NCBI GenBank assembly: GCA_019635875.1
Contig: JAHBYP010000001.1
Span: 682,001-746,000 of the forward strand
Direction of reading: 5' to 3'
Length of the DNA stretch: 64,000 bases
Source of the DNA: Alphaproteobacteria bacterium
GTDB lineage: Bacteria > Pseudomonadota > Alphaproteobacteria > Reyranellales > Reyranellaceae
Made by a program: the position numbers and the translations under genes. Positions 8,868 through 17,554 of the stretch are shown here, piece by piece. The notes under the pieces were generated by a model that worked only from the letters and a program-made list of their open reading frames with translations, was not told the DNA's origin and did not search any database. Position 1 is the first letter of the stretch; each line of letters begins with the position of its first letter.

Positions 8868-10883
8868 TCAAACCTCGACTTGTGCCCCAAGTTCCACCGC
8901 CCGGTTGGGCGGGATGCGGAAGAAGATCTTGGTCGCCGCCGCCGTGGTCGACAGCGCGATGAAGATGCTTTGCCGCGCCCGGCCGAGCGGCGAGCGGGCC
9001 GAGGGCACCAGGGTCTCGCGGCCGAGGAAGAACGAGGTCTGCATCTCGTCGTAGGCCAGCCCGTGCTGGCGACATCGCGCCAGCGCTGCCGGCACGTCGG
9101 GCTGCTCCATGAAGCCGTAACGCGCCACCACGGTGTGGAAACCCTTGCCCAGGCGCCGCACCTCGACGCGCCGCGTCTCGGCGACGCGGGGTATGTCCAT
9201 GGTCAGCACGTGCATCAGGATGACGCGCTCGTGCATGACCTTGTTGTGCTTGAGATTGTGCAGCAGGGCGAGCGGCACGGTGTTGACGTCGCCGGTCATG
9301 AACACCGCAGTTCCGGCCACCCGCATCGGCGCGCGCTCCATGCGTTCGAGGAACTGCTCGACCGGCAGGGAGCTGCCCTGCAGCTGCTCGTAGAGCAGCG
9401 CGCGGCCGCGCCGCCAGGACGAGATCAGGTACCAGGTGGCGGCTGCCATGAGAAGCGGGAACCAGGCGCCGTCGGGGATCTTCAGCACGGTCGCCGAGAA
9501 GAAGGCGAGGTCGATGGCCATCAGTGCGCCGAAGGCGCCGATCGCCAGCAGCGGATGCCAGCGCCAGATCAGGATCGCGACGATGCAGGCGAGGACGGCA
9601 TCGATCGCCATGGCGCCGGTGACCGCGATTCCGTAGGCGCCGGCAAGGTTGCTCGACGAGCCGAAGCTCACTACCAGGGTGATCACGCCGGCCATCTGCA
9701 GCCAGTTCATCCTCGGCACGTAGATCTGGCCGATCGCCTTCTCTGAGGTATGCAGGATGGTCATGCGCGGCAGCAGGCCAAGCTGGATGGCCTGGCGGGA
9801 AAGCGAGGCCACGCCCGAGATGGTGGCCTGCGAGGCGATGATCGCCGCCAGGGTCGACAGCGCGATCATCGGGATCAACGCCCAGTCGGGCACCATCTCG
9901 AAGAACAGGTGGTCGAGCGCCTCGGGCGTGTGCAGCAGCAGCGCGCCTTGTCCGAAGTAGTTCAGCACCAGCGCCGGCAACACGACGGCGAACCACGCCA
10001 GCCTGATCGGGCGACGGCCGAAGTGACCCATGTCGGCGTAGAGCGCCTCGCCGCCGGTCACCGCCAGCACCACGGCGCCCAACACGACGAAGGTCTTCCA
10101 GCCCAGCAAGGACATGAAGGCGATGCCATGGCGTGGGTCGAGCGCCGCCAGCACGCCGGGATTGTGCACGATCTGCCACAACCCGGTCGTGGCCAGCACC
10201 GCGAACCAGATCATCATCACGGGGCCGAACAGTCGGCCGACGCGTTCGGTACCGCGCGACTGGAAAAAGAAGAGCGCGAAGAGGATGACGACGGCGGTCG
10301 GGACGATAAAGGGCTGAAGTGCGGGCTGCAGCTTCTGGATGCCCTCGATGGCGCTCAGCACGGTGACCGCCGGCGTGATCAGGCCGTCACCGAAGAACAG
10401 CGCCATGCCGATGATCGACAGCAGCATGATGACTCCGCGCCGACTGACCGCGCCCGGCGGCAATGCGTTGCCGGCGAGCCGAGCCAGCGCCAGCACGCCG
10501 CCTTCGCCGCGGTTGTCGGCGCGCAGGATCAGTACGAGGTACTTGACCGTGACGGTGAGGATCAGCGCCCAGAACACGAGCGAAAGCGATCCGAGCACGG
10601 CCGCCTCGCCTTTGCCGGAATCTCCCGCCTTGGCGAAGATCTCGCGCATCGTATAGAGCGGGCTGGTGCCGATGTCGCCGTAGACCACGCCGAGCGCGCC
10701 CAGGGCCAGCACCCCGACCGGTCCCTTGGGGAGATGGTAGTCGCCCTGGTCGCTCTGCTCGTGCTGCAGGGCCTCGTCGGCAAGAAGCGGGGGACGGGAA
10801 TCCTCGGCGAAGGCATCGGCGGGGCGATGACCATTGCCATTGGCCGGGTCCGTCGCCTTGGGAGCGCCTGGGGTTTGTTCCAT
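8868..10883 (-). CDS. kup: Kup-family potassium uptake protein
   Basis: 671 residues. After a ~50-residue polar N-terminus the typical Kup start LALGALGVVYGDIGTSPLYT is present, followed by about twelve membrane helices and a soluble C-terminal domain ending in FFRIPPNRAVELG. Kup proteins take up K+ with protons across the inner membrane. The ATG chosen has CAGGAG about 13 bases upstream; the frame extends further 5' without a good start and overlaps the divergent lipoprotein gene, so the extension was dropped. A separate transcription unit from the flavoprotein, which follows 94 bp downstream on the same strand. Confidence 0.93.
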   Translation of the reverse strand: MEQTPGAPKATDPANGNGHRPADAFAEDSRPPLLADEALQHEQSDQGDYHLPKGPVGVLALGALGVVYGDIGTSPLYTMREIFAKAGDSGKGEAAVLGSLSLVFWALILTVTVKYLVLILRADNRGEGGVLALARLAGNALPPGAVSRRGVIMLLSIIGMALFFGDGLITPAVTVLSAIEGIQKLQPALQPFIVPTAVVILFALFFFQSRGTERVGRLFGPVMMIWFAVLATTGLWQIVHNPGVLAALDPRHGIAFMSLLGWKTFVVLGAVVLAVTGGEALYADMGHFGRRPIRLAWFAVVLPALVLNYFGQGALLLHTPEALDHLFFEMVPDWALIPMIALSTLAAIIASQATISGVASLSRQAIQLGLLPRMTILHTSEKAIGQIYVPRMNWLQMAGVITLVVSFGSSSNLAGAYGIAVTGAMAIDAVLACIVAILIWRWHPLLAIGAFGALMAIDLAFFSATVLKIPDGAWFPLLMAAATWYLISSWRRGRALLYEQLQGSSLPVEQFLERMERAPMRVAGTAVFMTGDVNTVPLALLHNLKHNKVMHERVILMHVLTMDIPRVAETRRVEVRRLGKGFHTVVARYGFMEQPDVPAALARCRQHGLAYDEMQTSFFLGRETLVPSARSPLGRARQSIFIALSTTAAATKIFFRIPPNRAVELGAQVEV

Positions 10884-11201
10884 GTCGCGAGCGAACTCCT
10901 GACCGTGACCTTCCCCAGGTGCTGACGGTTCTCCCGAACCGGGTCGCGGCGGGGCCGGGTGATGCACCCGGGCCGGAGATGAGTCAAGCCAAGGCGTCGC
11001 CCGGGCTCCGCATGAGGCCGCCTCATCCTGAAGTTGTTTGGCAGGCTGCGCGGCCAACCCGGTGTCGGTACCCGACAAGCTGTGGATAAGAGTCGGATTT
11101 TCCAGCTGTTTCAGGGCACTAGAGGGTCTCAAGAGTCCTCGTTTGTGTCCCGCGGGGCACTCCCGGATCATGTCTGTGGGGGCTGTGACAAGAGGGACGT
11201 C
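10884..11201. other. Intergenic region between divergent kup and C13-like lipoprotein genes
   Basis: About 318 bases separate the two start codons. It must hold the promoters for both genes, but I see no clear -35/-10 pair, no recognisable riboswitch and no long inverted repeat. The reading frames crossing it are extensions of the flanking genes or shadows. In particular I see no c-di-AMP-type potassium riboswitch. Confidence 0.5.
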
Positions 11202-11996
11202 ATGCGTGACGCGGCGGACAGGTTCGTCCGTTGGGCTGGCGCGTGCGCGGTGGCCGTGGTTGTCGCCGCCTGCGTGCCGCGGCACGCCATCGTGCATGAC
11301 ATCGCCGCCGCACCGGCGGGCTGGGGAGCGATCGCGGCCAAGGACTGGAAGGCGCTGGTGGTCGGCGGCGCCGATGACCGGCCGATCTACGATTTCGCCG
11401 CCGAGGATCTGGCGGGCCGCCTGCGCGATGCCGGCGTCAGCCGGGTGGCGCTGCACACCGCCTCGCTGACCGCGCCCGACGGCTCGGCGCGGCCGCCCGC
11501 CCGGCTGTCCAGCCTGCGCCAGTCGCTCTCGCGCCTGGGCTCGCGGCAGGGCGAGGCCTGCCTGCTCTTTTTCAGCTCGCATGGCGAGGAGGGCATGCTG
11601 CGCCTGGCGGGCGAGCCCAATGGCCGTCGCGCCTCGCCGGCCGATATCGACCGGCTGGCGACGGCAGCCTGTGGCGATCGGCCGACCGTGCTCGTGCTGT
11701 CGGGCTGCGAGACCGGCTCGTTCATCACCGCCCGGCTCGAGCGGCCCAACCGCATCATCATTGCCGCCGCCGCGCGCGGCCGCGCCACCTACGCCGCGAA
11801 GCTCGACGAGCGCCACGGCGCTTTCGACCGCTGCCTGATCGGCGCCTACGATTCCGGTGCCGGCACCTGGCGCGAGCTGTTTGCGCGCGTCCTGCCCTGC
11901 GTCGCCGAGCGCGAGGCGTGGCTCGGCGTGCCGGCCTCGCGGCCGCAGGCGTCCTTCGGCGCCGCTGTCGCCGACCTCAGGCTGCCGGCGCGCTGA
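11202..11996 (+). CDS. Predicted lipoprotein with C13/caspase-like cysteine peptidase fold
   Basis: 264 residues. The N-terminus is a lipoprotein signal: hydrophobic stretch ending VVVAAC with the lipidated Cys at position 24. The mature part shows a His motif FFSSHGEEG (H127) and a Cys motif VLVLSGCETGSF (C169), the His-Cys dyad order of clan CD peptidases (C13 legumain-like, caspase, metacaspase). Bacterial C13-family proteins with an SxC(Y/E)SG motif are widespread and mostly of unknown role. It would be tethered at the periplasmic face of a membrane. The start was set at the ATG giving the signal peptide. Target proteins are unknown. Confidence 0.8.
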   Translation: MRDAADRFVRWAGACAVAVVVAACVPRHAIVHDIAAAPAGWGAIAAKDWKALVVGGADDRPIYDFAAEDLAGRLRDAGVSRVALHTASLTAPDGSARPPARLSSLRQSLSRLGSRQGEACLLFFSSHGEEGMLRLAGEPNGRRASPADIDRLATAACGDRPTVLVLSGCETGSFITARLERPNRIIIAAAARGRATYAAKLDERHGAFDRCLIGAYDSGAGTWRELFARVLPCVAEREAWLGVPASRPQASFGAAVADLRLPAR

Positions 11997-12033
11997 AGGG
12001 AGTTTTGTTCAGACAGGTTCAATCGATCGCAGC

Positions 12034-12070
12034 ACTACCTTCCCCCGCTGGCCAGCGGGGGGAAGGTAGT
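12034..12070. repeat. Palindromic repeat, family B (CCTTCCCCC type)
   Basis: Inverted arms of 18 and 19 bases (ACTACCTTCCCCCGCTGG and its near-perfect complement, one extra G on the right). It lies between the convergent ends of the C13-like lipoprotein gene and modC and may act as a bidirectional terminator-like stem. Related sequence occurs at 46685-46706 and at 63628-63803. Confidence 0.75.
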
Positions 12071-12094
12071 CGGCTCACTCAATCCGCTTGCGAT

Positions 12095-13159
12095 CTATTC
12101 GCGTTCCAGCGCCACGGTCTTGATCAGGGCCACCACACGCTTGCCTGGGGCGAGCGCCAGTTCCTCGGCCGCCTTGGCGCTGACGCGCGACCACAGCGGC
12201 GCGCCGATGTCGAGCTTGACGTCGACGATGAACCGGCTGGGCCGCGCCATGTCGGCGATCGTCGCCTCGAGGCGGTTCTGAATGCTGATGCCGGTCGGCA
12301 CCTCGAGCGCCAGTGACACGTCCCGCGCCAGGATGCGCACGCGCACCGCGTCGCCGATCGGTTGCTCGATCGCGGGCGTCACCAGCTCGCGGCCGGCGCC
12401 GACCTCCAGCACCGTCAGGCCGAAGCGGCCGTCGTGGCGCTTCAAGACGGCGCGCAGCACGCTCGCCGGCCCGTGCTCGTCACCGATCGCGCCGCCGCTC
12501 AGCATCTCCTCGACCGGGCCGACTCCGGTGATGCGGCCGTGCTCGATGCGCACGACCTTCTGCGCCAGGCGCACGACCTCCTCGACGGCGTGGCTGACAT
12601 AGAGGATCGGCAGGCCGAAGCGATCGCGCAGGCGTTCGATGTACGGCAGCACCTCGGCCTTGCGCTCGCGGTCGAGCGCCGCCAGCGGCTCGTCCATCAG
12701 GAGCGCGCGTGGCTGCGACAGGAGCGCGCGCCCGATGGCGACGCGCTGTCGCTCGCCGCCGGAGAGCGTGCCCGGCCGCCGCTCCAGCAGATGGCCGATG
12801 CCGAGCAGGGCGACGACGTCGTCGAAGCTGGCGATGCGCCGGCCGCCGCGCGCGCCGCGCTCGCCATAGCGCAGGTTGGACACGACGCTGAGATGCGGGA
12901 AGAGCCGCGCGTCCTGGAAGACGTAGCCCAGGCGCCGACCCTCCGGCGGCACATTGGTCCCTCCATCTGCGAACAGCGTCTCGCCCTCGACGACGACGCG
13001 GCCGCGGTCCGGACGGCGCAGGCCGGCGACGCAGTCGATGATGGTCGACTTGCCCGAACCCGAGCGGCCGAACAATGCCGTGACGCTGCCGGCGGGCGCA
13101 TCGAAAGCGGCAGCGAGGTCAAAGTCGCCGATGCGCAGGGCGATGTCGACCTCGATCAC
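12095..13159 (-). CDS. modC: Molybdate ABC transporter ATP-binding protein ModC
   Basis: 354 residues. Walker A is GRSGSGKS, signature LSGGERQR and Walker B ALLMDEPLAALD, followed by SHAVEEV. The C-terminal ~120 residues form a TOBE domain (molybdate-binding in ModC), seen as the segment IGDAVRVRILARDVSLAL. ModC drives import of molybdate through ModB. The start is the GTG whose bases overlap the modB stop (GTGA, 4 bp); it gives the expected N-terminus of a ModC. Last gene of modABC. Confidence 0.93.
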   Translation of the reverse strand: MIEVDIALRIGDFDLAAAFDAPAGSVTALFGRSGSGKSTIIDCVAGLRRPDRGRVVVEGETLFADGGTNVPPEGRRLGYVFQDARLFPHLSVVSNLRYGERGARGGRRIASFDDVVALLGIGHLLERRPGTLSGGERQRVAIGRALLSQPRALLMDEPLAALDRERKAEVLPYIERLRDRFGLPILYVSHAVEEVVRLAQKVVRIEHGRITGVGPVEEMLSGGAIGDEHGPASVLRAVLKRHDGRFGLTVLEVGAGRELVTPAIEQPIGDAVRVRILARDVSLALEVPTGISIQNRLEATIADMARPSRFIVDVKLDIGAPLWSRVSAKAAEELALAPGKRVVALIKTVALERE

Positions 13160-13851
13160 TGGAGCGCTCCGATGCGCCGGCTGAGCGCGCGGTTCAGGAG
13201 CTCGGCGCCGGCCAGCGCCGCCAGCGCCACGGCGATCGAGATCAAGGTCAGGCGCAGCGCCGGGCCGTCGCCGCCGGGCACCTGCGTGTAGGCGTAGATC
13301 GCCAGCGGCAGGGTCCGGGTCTCGCCGGGGATGTTCGATACGAAGGTGATGGTGGCGCCGAACTCGCCCAGCGAGCGCGCGAAGGACAGCACCGCACCGG
13401 CGAGCACACCGGGCGCCATCAGCGGCAGGGTGATGGTGAGGAAGACCCGCCATGGCGGCGCTCCCAGCGTGCGCGCCGCCTGCTCGAGCCTGCGATCGAC
13501 GGCCTGCGCCGACAGGCGGATCGCCTGCGTCATCAGCGGAAAGCCCATGACCGCGGCGGCCAGCACCGCGCCGCGCCAGGAAAAGGAGAAGTCGATGCCG
13601 AACCATTCGCGCAGCGGCGCGCCCAGTGGGCCCCTGGGCGCGAACAGCACCAGCAGCACGTAGCCGACGACGACCGGCGGCAGCACCAGCGGAAGGTGCA
13701 GGGTCGCATCGATCGCCGCCTTGCCGGGGAAGCTGTAGCGAGCCAGCGCCCAGCCGATCGCGATCGCCGGCACCAGGCTGACCGCGACGCTCCACGCCGC
13801 GACCTTCAGGCTCAGCAGAAGGATGCCGAGTTCCTCGGGGGACAGGATCAT
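13156..13851 (-). CDS. modB: Molybdate ABC transporter permease ModB
   Basis: 231 residues with about five membrane helices and the permease EAA-type loop EQAARTLGAPPWRVFLTITL that contacts ModC. The sequence SLGEFGATITFVSNIPGET is typical for ModB. It forms the inner-membrane channel for molybdate delivered by ModA. The ATG follows the modA stop by 9 bp and the gene overlaps modC by 4 bp. Length is normal for the family. Confidence 0.94.
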   Translation of the reverse strand: MILSPEELGILLLSLKVAAWSVAVSLVPAIAIGWALARYSFPGKAAIDATLHLPLVLPPVVVGYVLLVLFAPRGPLGAPLREWFGIDFSFSWRGAVLAAAVMGFPLMTQAIRLSAQAVDRRLEQAARTLGAPPWRVFLTITLPLMAPGVLAGAVLSFARSLGEFGATITFVSNIPGETRTLPLAIYAYTQVPGGDGPALRLTLISIAVALAALAGAELLNRALSRRIGALQ

Positions 13852-13860
13852 GCCGTCACG

Positions 13861-14634
13861 TCACTTCGGCGGCGGGCCGAAGCCCGAATCCGCCAGCGTC
13901 TTCTGCGACTGCGGTGTCGTCAGGAAGTCGAGGAAGGCCTGCGCGCGCGGGCTCCTCACGTTGGCGGTGACGGCCATCGGATAGACCACGGGCGGATGGC
14001 TTCCTTCGGGGAAGGTGGCGACGATGCGTACCTTCGGCTCGGCCCTGGCGTCGGTGCCGTAGACGATGCCCAGCGGCGCCGCGCCGCGCGCCACGAAGGC
14101 CAGCGCGTCGCGCGCGTTCTCGGCGCGCGCGATCCTGCCCGCGACCTGGTCCCAGACGCCGAAATGCGTCAGCGCCGCCTTGGCGTAGCGCCCGGCCGGC
14201 ACCGTATCGGGATCGGCCAGCGACAGACGGCCGCCGTCCAGCGCCGCGGCGATGGCGAAGTTCGTGCCGGGTGTCAGCAAAACCCTGCTGTCGGCAGACG
14301 CGACGATCACCAGCAGGTTGGTCGCCAGCGCGCGCCGCGTCTCGAGCTTCACCGCCTTCCTGTCGACGACGTGCTTCATCCACGGCTCGTCGGCCGAGAT
14401 GAACACGTCGCCCGGTGCGCCGTTCTCGATCTGCCGCGCCAGGGCGGAGGAGGCGGCATATACCGGAACGCATTTCGGTTCGCCTCGCGCCGCCCAGGTC
14501 TGGCAGAGCCTGTCGAGCACGCTCGACAGGCTGGCTGCGGCCAGCACGCGGATTTCCTGCGCCGCGACACCGCTCGACGATGTCGCGACGAACAGGATTG
14601 CCGTGAAGCATCGCCGCCAGCCACGATGCCGCAT
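13861..14634 (-). CDS. modA: Periplasmic molybdate-binding protein ModA
   Basis: 257 residues with a Sec signal peptide ending near SSSGVAAQE, then the ModA start IRVLAAASLSSVLDRL. Later family segments include SSALARQIENGAPGDVFISAD and the region LSLADPDTVPAGRYAKAAL. It captures molybdate or tungstate in the periplasm for ModBC. First gene of modABC. The 129 bases upstream, shared with a divergent TauE-like gene, contain a ModE-like box (14660-14686), so repression by molybdate-bound ModE is likely. Confidence 0.94.
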   Translation of the reverse strand: MRHRGWRRCFTAILFVATSSSGVAAQEIRVLAAASLSSVLDRLCQTWAARGEPKCVPVYAASSALARQIENGAPGDVFISADEPWMKHVVDRKAVKLETRRALATNLLVIVASADSRVLLTPGTNFAIAAALDGGRLSLADPDTVPAGRYAKAALTHFGVWDQVAGRIARAENARDALAFVARGAAPLGIVYGTDARAEPKVRIVATFPEGSHPPVVYPMAVTANVRSPRAQAFLDFLTTPQSQKTLADSGFGPPPK

Positions 14635-14659
14635 GAAGCACCTCGCCCGTGCAGCGTTT

Positions 14660-14686
14660 CGCTATATCCAATTGAACATATCGAGC
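14660..14686. promoter_or_regulatory. ModE-like operator between modA and a TauE-like gene
   Basis: CGCTATAT, a 10-base spacer, then ATATCGAG form an interrupted inverted repeat close to the known ModE box (CGCTATAT separated by a short spacer from its complement). It lies 26 bases upstream of the modA start and 78 bases upstream of the divergent TSUP start. A ModE-type DNA-binding gene is nearby (15547). The match is by eye. Confidence 0.65.
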
Positions 14687-14763
14687 AATCGTCTGTCCAC
14701 CGGCTTGGCTCGCCCTGCGGCCGGTGGAGCGACGTCGGCTGGTGGGCTAGGCTCGATCGACGC

Positions 14764-15486
14764 ATGCACGTCATTGTCGTCCTGTTGGCGCTCGCCACCG
14801 TCTCGTTGATCTACGCGACCGTCGGGCAAGCCGGCGGAACCGGCTTTCTCGCCGTGATGGCGTTTGCCGGCATGCCTGCGGAGCAGCTGCGTCCCACGGC
14901 GCTCGGTCTCAACTTCGTCGCCGCGAGCTACGCGACCTGGCGGCTGCAGGTGGAGCGGGCCATCGAATGGCCGCTCCTGCTGCGGGCCGTCGTGCCGTCG
15001 ATTCTGGCCGCCTTCCTGGGTGGGCTGGTCACGCTGGAAAGCCGCATCTACTACACGCTGACGGGCTGCTTGTTGTTGTTCGCCGCGGCGATGATGGTGG
15101 CCAGGCTGAGACCCGCCCAGGCGACACGTTCGCCGATGCTGGGGATGGGCGTGGTCGGCGCGCTCGCCGGCTTCGCCTCCGGTGTCATGGGTATCGGTGG
15201 TGGCGTGTTCCTGGCGCCGGCAGTCGTCGGGCTCGGCTGGGTCACGGCGCGCCGGTCGGCTGCGCTGTCTGCGCCATTCATTCTTGCCAACTCGATCGCG
15301 GGACTTGCCGGCGCGCTGCTCGCGGGCCTGCAGCCCGCCCCCGGAACACCGCTGTTTGCCGTCGCGGCACTGGCCGTGGCCGTTGTCGGAACGATGATCG
15401 GCCTGTGGTTCATGTCAGAGCGCGCGACCCGCGCCATTCTCGCCGTCATCCTGGCGGCTGCTGCGCTGCGGCTCCTGACCCGCTGA
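14764..15486 (+). CDS. TauE/SafE (TSUP) family membrane permease
   Basis: 240 residues, about eight membrane spans in two repeats, with the family glycine-rich segments (TVGQAGGTGFLAVMAF and ASGVMGIGGGVFLAPAVV). TSUP members move sulfite, sulfonates or related anions. It is divergent from modA across a ModE-like box and is followed 60 bp later by a ModE-type regulator, so it may belong to the oxyanion regulon and transport an anion whose traffic is linked to molybdate. That link is inference from position. The ATG selected avoids a long 5' extension overlapping modA. Confidence 0.85.
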   Translation: MHVIVVLLALATVSLIYATVGQAGGTGFLAVMAFAGMPAEQLRPTALGLNFVAASYATWRLQVERAIEWPLLLRAVVPSILAAFLGGLVTLESRIYYTLTGCLLLFAAAMMVARLRPAQATRSPMLGMGVVGALAGFASGVMGIGGGVFLAPAVVGLGWVTARRSAALSAPFILANSIAGLAGALLAGLQPAPGTPLFAVAALAVAVVGTMIGLWFMSERATRAILAVILAAAALRLLTR

Positions 15487-15546
15487 CGTCCGGGGCTCGC
15501 TGTGCCTGCACTTGGCGCCCGGCCCGCACCATGGTCTAGTCGAGAC

Positions 15547-15894
15547 ATGGCCAAGCTCAATGTCCGCATCGAGTTCGGCGGCGAGGATGCCCTCGGTCCC
15601 GGCAAGATCCGCCTGCTCGAGCTGATCGAGTCGAGCGGCTCGATCGCTGCGGCGGGGCGCGACATGGGCATGTCGTACCGGCGCGCCTGGCTTCTGATCG
15701 AGGAGGTCAATCGCTGCTTTCGCAGGCCGGTGGTGGAAAAGCGTACCGGCGGCAGCCAGGGCGGCGGTGCGGCGTTGACTTCCTTTGGCCAGGCGCTGGT
15801 CACGCACTATCGCGCCATCGAGACCAAGGCCGCCTCGGCTGCCGCGCCGCATCTGAGAGCCCTGCACCGCGAATTGCGTGCTGGCAGGTCGTGA
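15547..15894 (+). CDS. ModE-type winged helix DNA-binding protein without molybdate-binding domain
   Basis: 115 residues matching only the N-terminal DNA-binding half of ModE: LLELIESSGSIAAAGRDMGM as the helix-turn-helix entry, then SYRRAWLLIEEVNR and a wing-like EKRTGGSQGGGAALTSFGQAL. E. coli ModE has two additional MOP domains (about 262 residues in total) that bind molybdate; they are absent here. Single-domain versions are common in alphaproteobacteria. It is the likely regulator of the modABC/TSUP intergenic box. How it senses molybdate without MOP domains is not visible. Confidence 0.85.
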   Translation: MAKLNVRIEFGGEDALGPGKIRLLELIESSGSIAAAGRDMGMSYRRAWLLIEEVNRCFRRPVVEKRTGGSQGGGAALTSFGQALVTHYRAIETKAASAAAPHLRALHRELRAGRS

Positions 15895-16004
15895 TCGCCT
15901 TGCATCAGCCGTTCTCTCGCGAAAAGGTGTAGTGCCACAAGGCACAGCCGCTGGCACCCGACGGTGTTATCGGTAGATCGGTGACGTCGTCGGGAGAGTG
16001 GTCC

Positions 16005-17048
16005 ATGTCCGAACGCCCACGCCTGCTCGCGTTGAGCACGGCCGTTCCGCCTTACGTGCTGGATCAGCGGGACGTCTGCGTACGCGCTTCGCGTGTGCTG
16101 GGCGGGCGCCTGGATCTGGAGAAGCTGTTGCCGGTCTTCGGCAACGCCGGCATCGAGCGCCGGTACTCCTGCGTGCCGATCGATTGGTACGAGCAGTCGC
16201 ATGGCTGGCGGGAACGCAGCCAGCTGTTCGTCGACAACGCCGTGGCGCTGCTCGAGCGCATCACGCTGGACTGCCTCGACGAGGCCGGACTGCGCCGCGA
16301 GGACATCGACGCCATTGTCGTCGCCTCGACCACCGGCATCGCCACGCCCAGCCTCGACGCGCTGCTGGTCGAGCGCCTTGGTCTGCGCCGCGACATCCGC
16401 CGCCTGCCGATCTTCGGCCTGGGCTGTGCCGGCGGCGTCACCGGGCTGGCGCGCGCCGTCGACCTGGCGATGGCGGCGCCCGGCTCGCGCGTGCTGTTCC
16501 TCGTCGTCGAGCTCTGCGCGCTGACCTTCCGGCGCGACGACTTCGATCGCAGCAACATCATCGCCGCCGCGCTGTTCGGCGACGGCGCCGCCGGCGCGAT
16601 CGTTTCGACCGAAGGCGACGGCGCGGCCTTCGGGCCGGCGGGCGAGCACACCTGGCCGGATTCGCTGGGCATCATGGGCTGGGACGTGCAGGACGACGGG
16701 CTCAAGGCGATCTTCGCGCAGAGCATCCCGGGCCTGGTGGAGAACGGCCTGCGTGCGGTCCTCGACGACTACCTCGCGCGCCACCGCCGCTGCATATCGT
16801 CGGTCGACGGCTTCGCCTGTCATCCCGGCGGCGCCAAGGTGCTCGACGCGCTGGAGGACTCGTTTGAGCTGCAACGCGGCGCGCTCGAGGACAGCCGCGT
16901 CACCTTGCGTGACTTCGGCAACATGTCGGCGGCCACCGCGCTCTTCGTGCTCCAGCGCATGAAGCCCAGGCTGGACACGCAGCGTACCCTGCTGAGCGCC
17001 CTGGGGCCGGGCTTCTCGGCCAGCTTCCTGATGCTCGACGGCAGATGA
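16005..17048 (+). CDS. Type III polyketide synthase (chalcone/alkylpyrone synthase family)
   Basis: 347 residues with a thiolase-fold ketosynthase. The catalytic triad is visible as C141 (FGLGCAGGV), H273 (FACHPGGAKV) and N306 (RDFGNMSAAT). Such enzymes extend an acyl-CoA with malonyl units and cyclise to pyrones, resorcinols or phloroglucinols. The ATG is preceded by GGGAGAG at 7-base spacing; a longer GTG start upstream is less likely. It overlaps an ICMT-type methyltransferase gene by 4 bp. That pair is the BpsA-BpsB / SrsA-SrsB arrangement, in which the second enzyme methylates the alkylpyrone or phenolic lipid. The product here is likely a lipid pyrone or phenol. Confidence 0.92.
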   Translation: MSERPRLLALSTAVPPYVLDQRDVCVRASRVLGGRLDLEKLLPVFGNAGIERRYSCVPIDWYEQSHGWRERSQLFVDNAVALLERITLDCLDEAGLRREDIDAIVVASTTGIATPSLDALLVERLGLRRDIRRLPIFGLGCAGGVTGLARAVDLAMAAPGSRVLFLVVELCALTFRRDDFDRSNIIAAALFGDGAAGAIVSTEGDGAAFGPAGEHTWPDSLGIMGWDVQDDGLKAIFAQSIPGLVENGLRAVLDDYLARHRRCISSVDGFACHPGGAKVLDALEDSFELQRGALEDSRVTLRDFGNMSAATALFVLQRMKPRLDTQRTLLSALGPGFSASFLMLDGR

Positions 17049-17554
17049 TCGCCGCGCTCGCCATCGTCGGCCTGGTCGCGCTGCAGCGGCTGGGCGAACT
17101 GGTCTACGCCCGGCGCAACACGCGCGCGTTGCTGGCCAAGGGCGCGGTCGAGGTCGGCCGCGCGCATTATCCGCTGTTCGTGCTGCTGCACGCCTCGTGG
17201 CTGCTCGCGATCGTGGCGATGCTGCCGCCGGCGCCGCCGATCCACTGGCCGGCGCTGGCGGCGCTGGTGGCCTTGCAGGCGCTGCGGCTCTGGGTGATCG
17301 CGACCCTGGGCCCGTACTGGACGACGCGCATCCTCACCCTGCCCGGCGCGCCGCTGGTGCGCGGCGGCCCGTACCGCTTCCTGCGCCACCCCAACTACGC
17401 CGTGGTGGTGGGCGAGATCGCCGTGCTGCCGCTGGTGTTCGGCCTGGTCGGCGTCGCGATTGTTTTCTCGATCCTCAACGCCCTGCTACTGTGGTGGCGC
17501 ATCCGCGTCGAGGACCAGGCGCTGGAGTCGAGGCGGGGAAGACCGGGTGGTTGA
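17045..17554 (+). CDS. ICMT-family (isoprenylcysteine carboxyl methyltransferase-like) membrane methyltransferase
   Basis: 169 residues, about four to five membrane helices, with the C-terminal SAM-binding signature GGPYRFLRHPNYAVVVGE and the final RIRVEDQAL. ICMT-fold proteins paired with type III polyketide synthases (BpsB, SrsB) O-methylate the polyketide. Start and upstream stop share ATGA, so translation is coupled to the synthase. The downstream MFS gene overlaps its end by 8 bp. A role in methylating the polyketide is inferred from this strict pairing. Confidence 0.88.
   Translation: MIAALAIVGLVALQRLGELVYARRNTRALLAKGAVEVGRAHYPLFVLLHASWLLAIVAMLPPAPPIHWPALAALVALQALRLWVIATLGPYWTTRILTLPGAPLVRGGPYRFLRHPNYAVVVGEIAVLPLVFGLVGVAIVFSILNALLLWWRIRVEDQALESRRGRPGG

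Noticed and set aside
11202-11996. Caspase-like protein as part of a defence island
   Set aside because: Neighbours are kup and modABC; no nuclease, helicase, STAND or nucleotide cyclase gene adjoins it.
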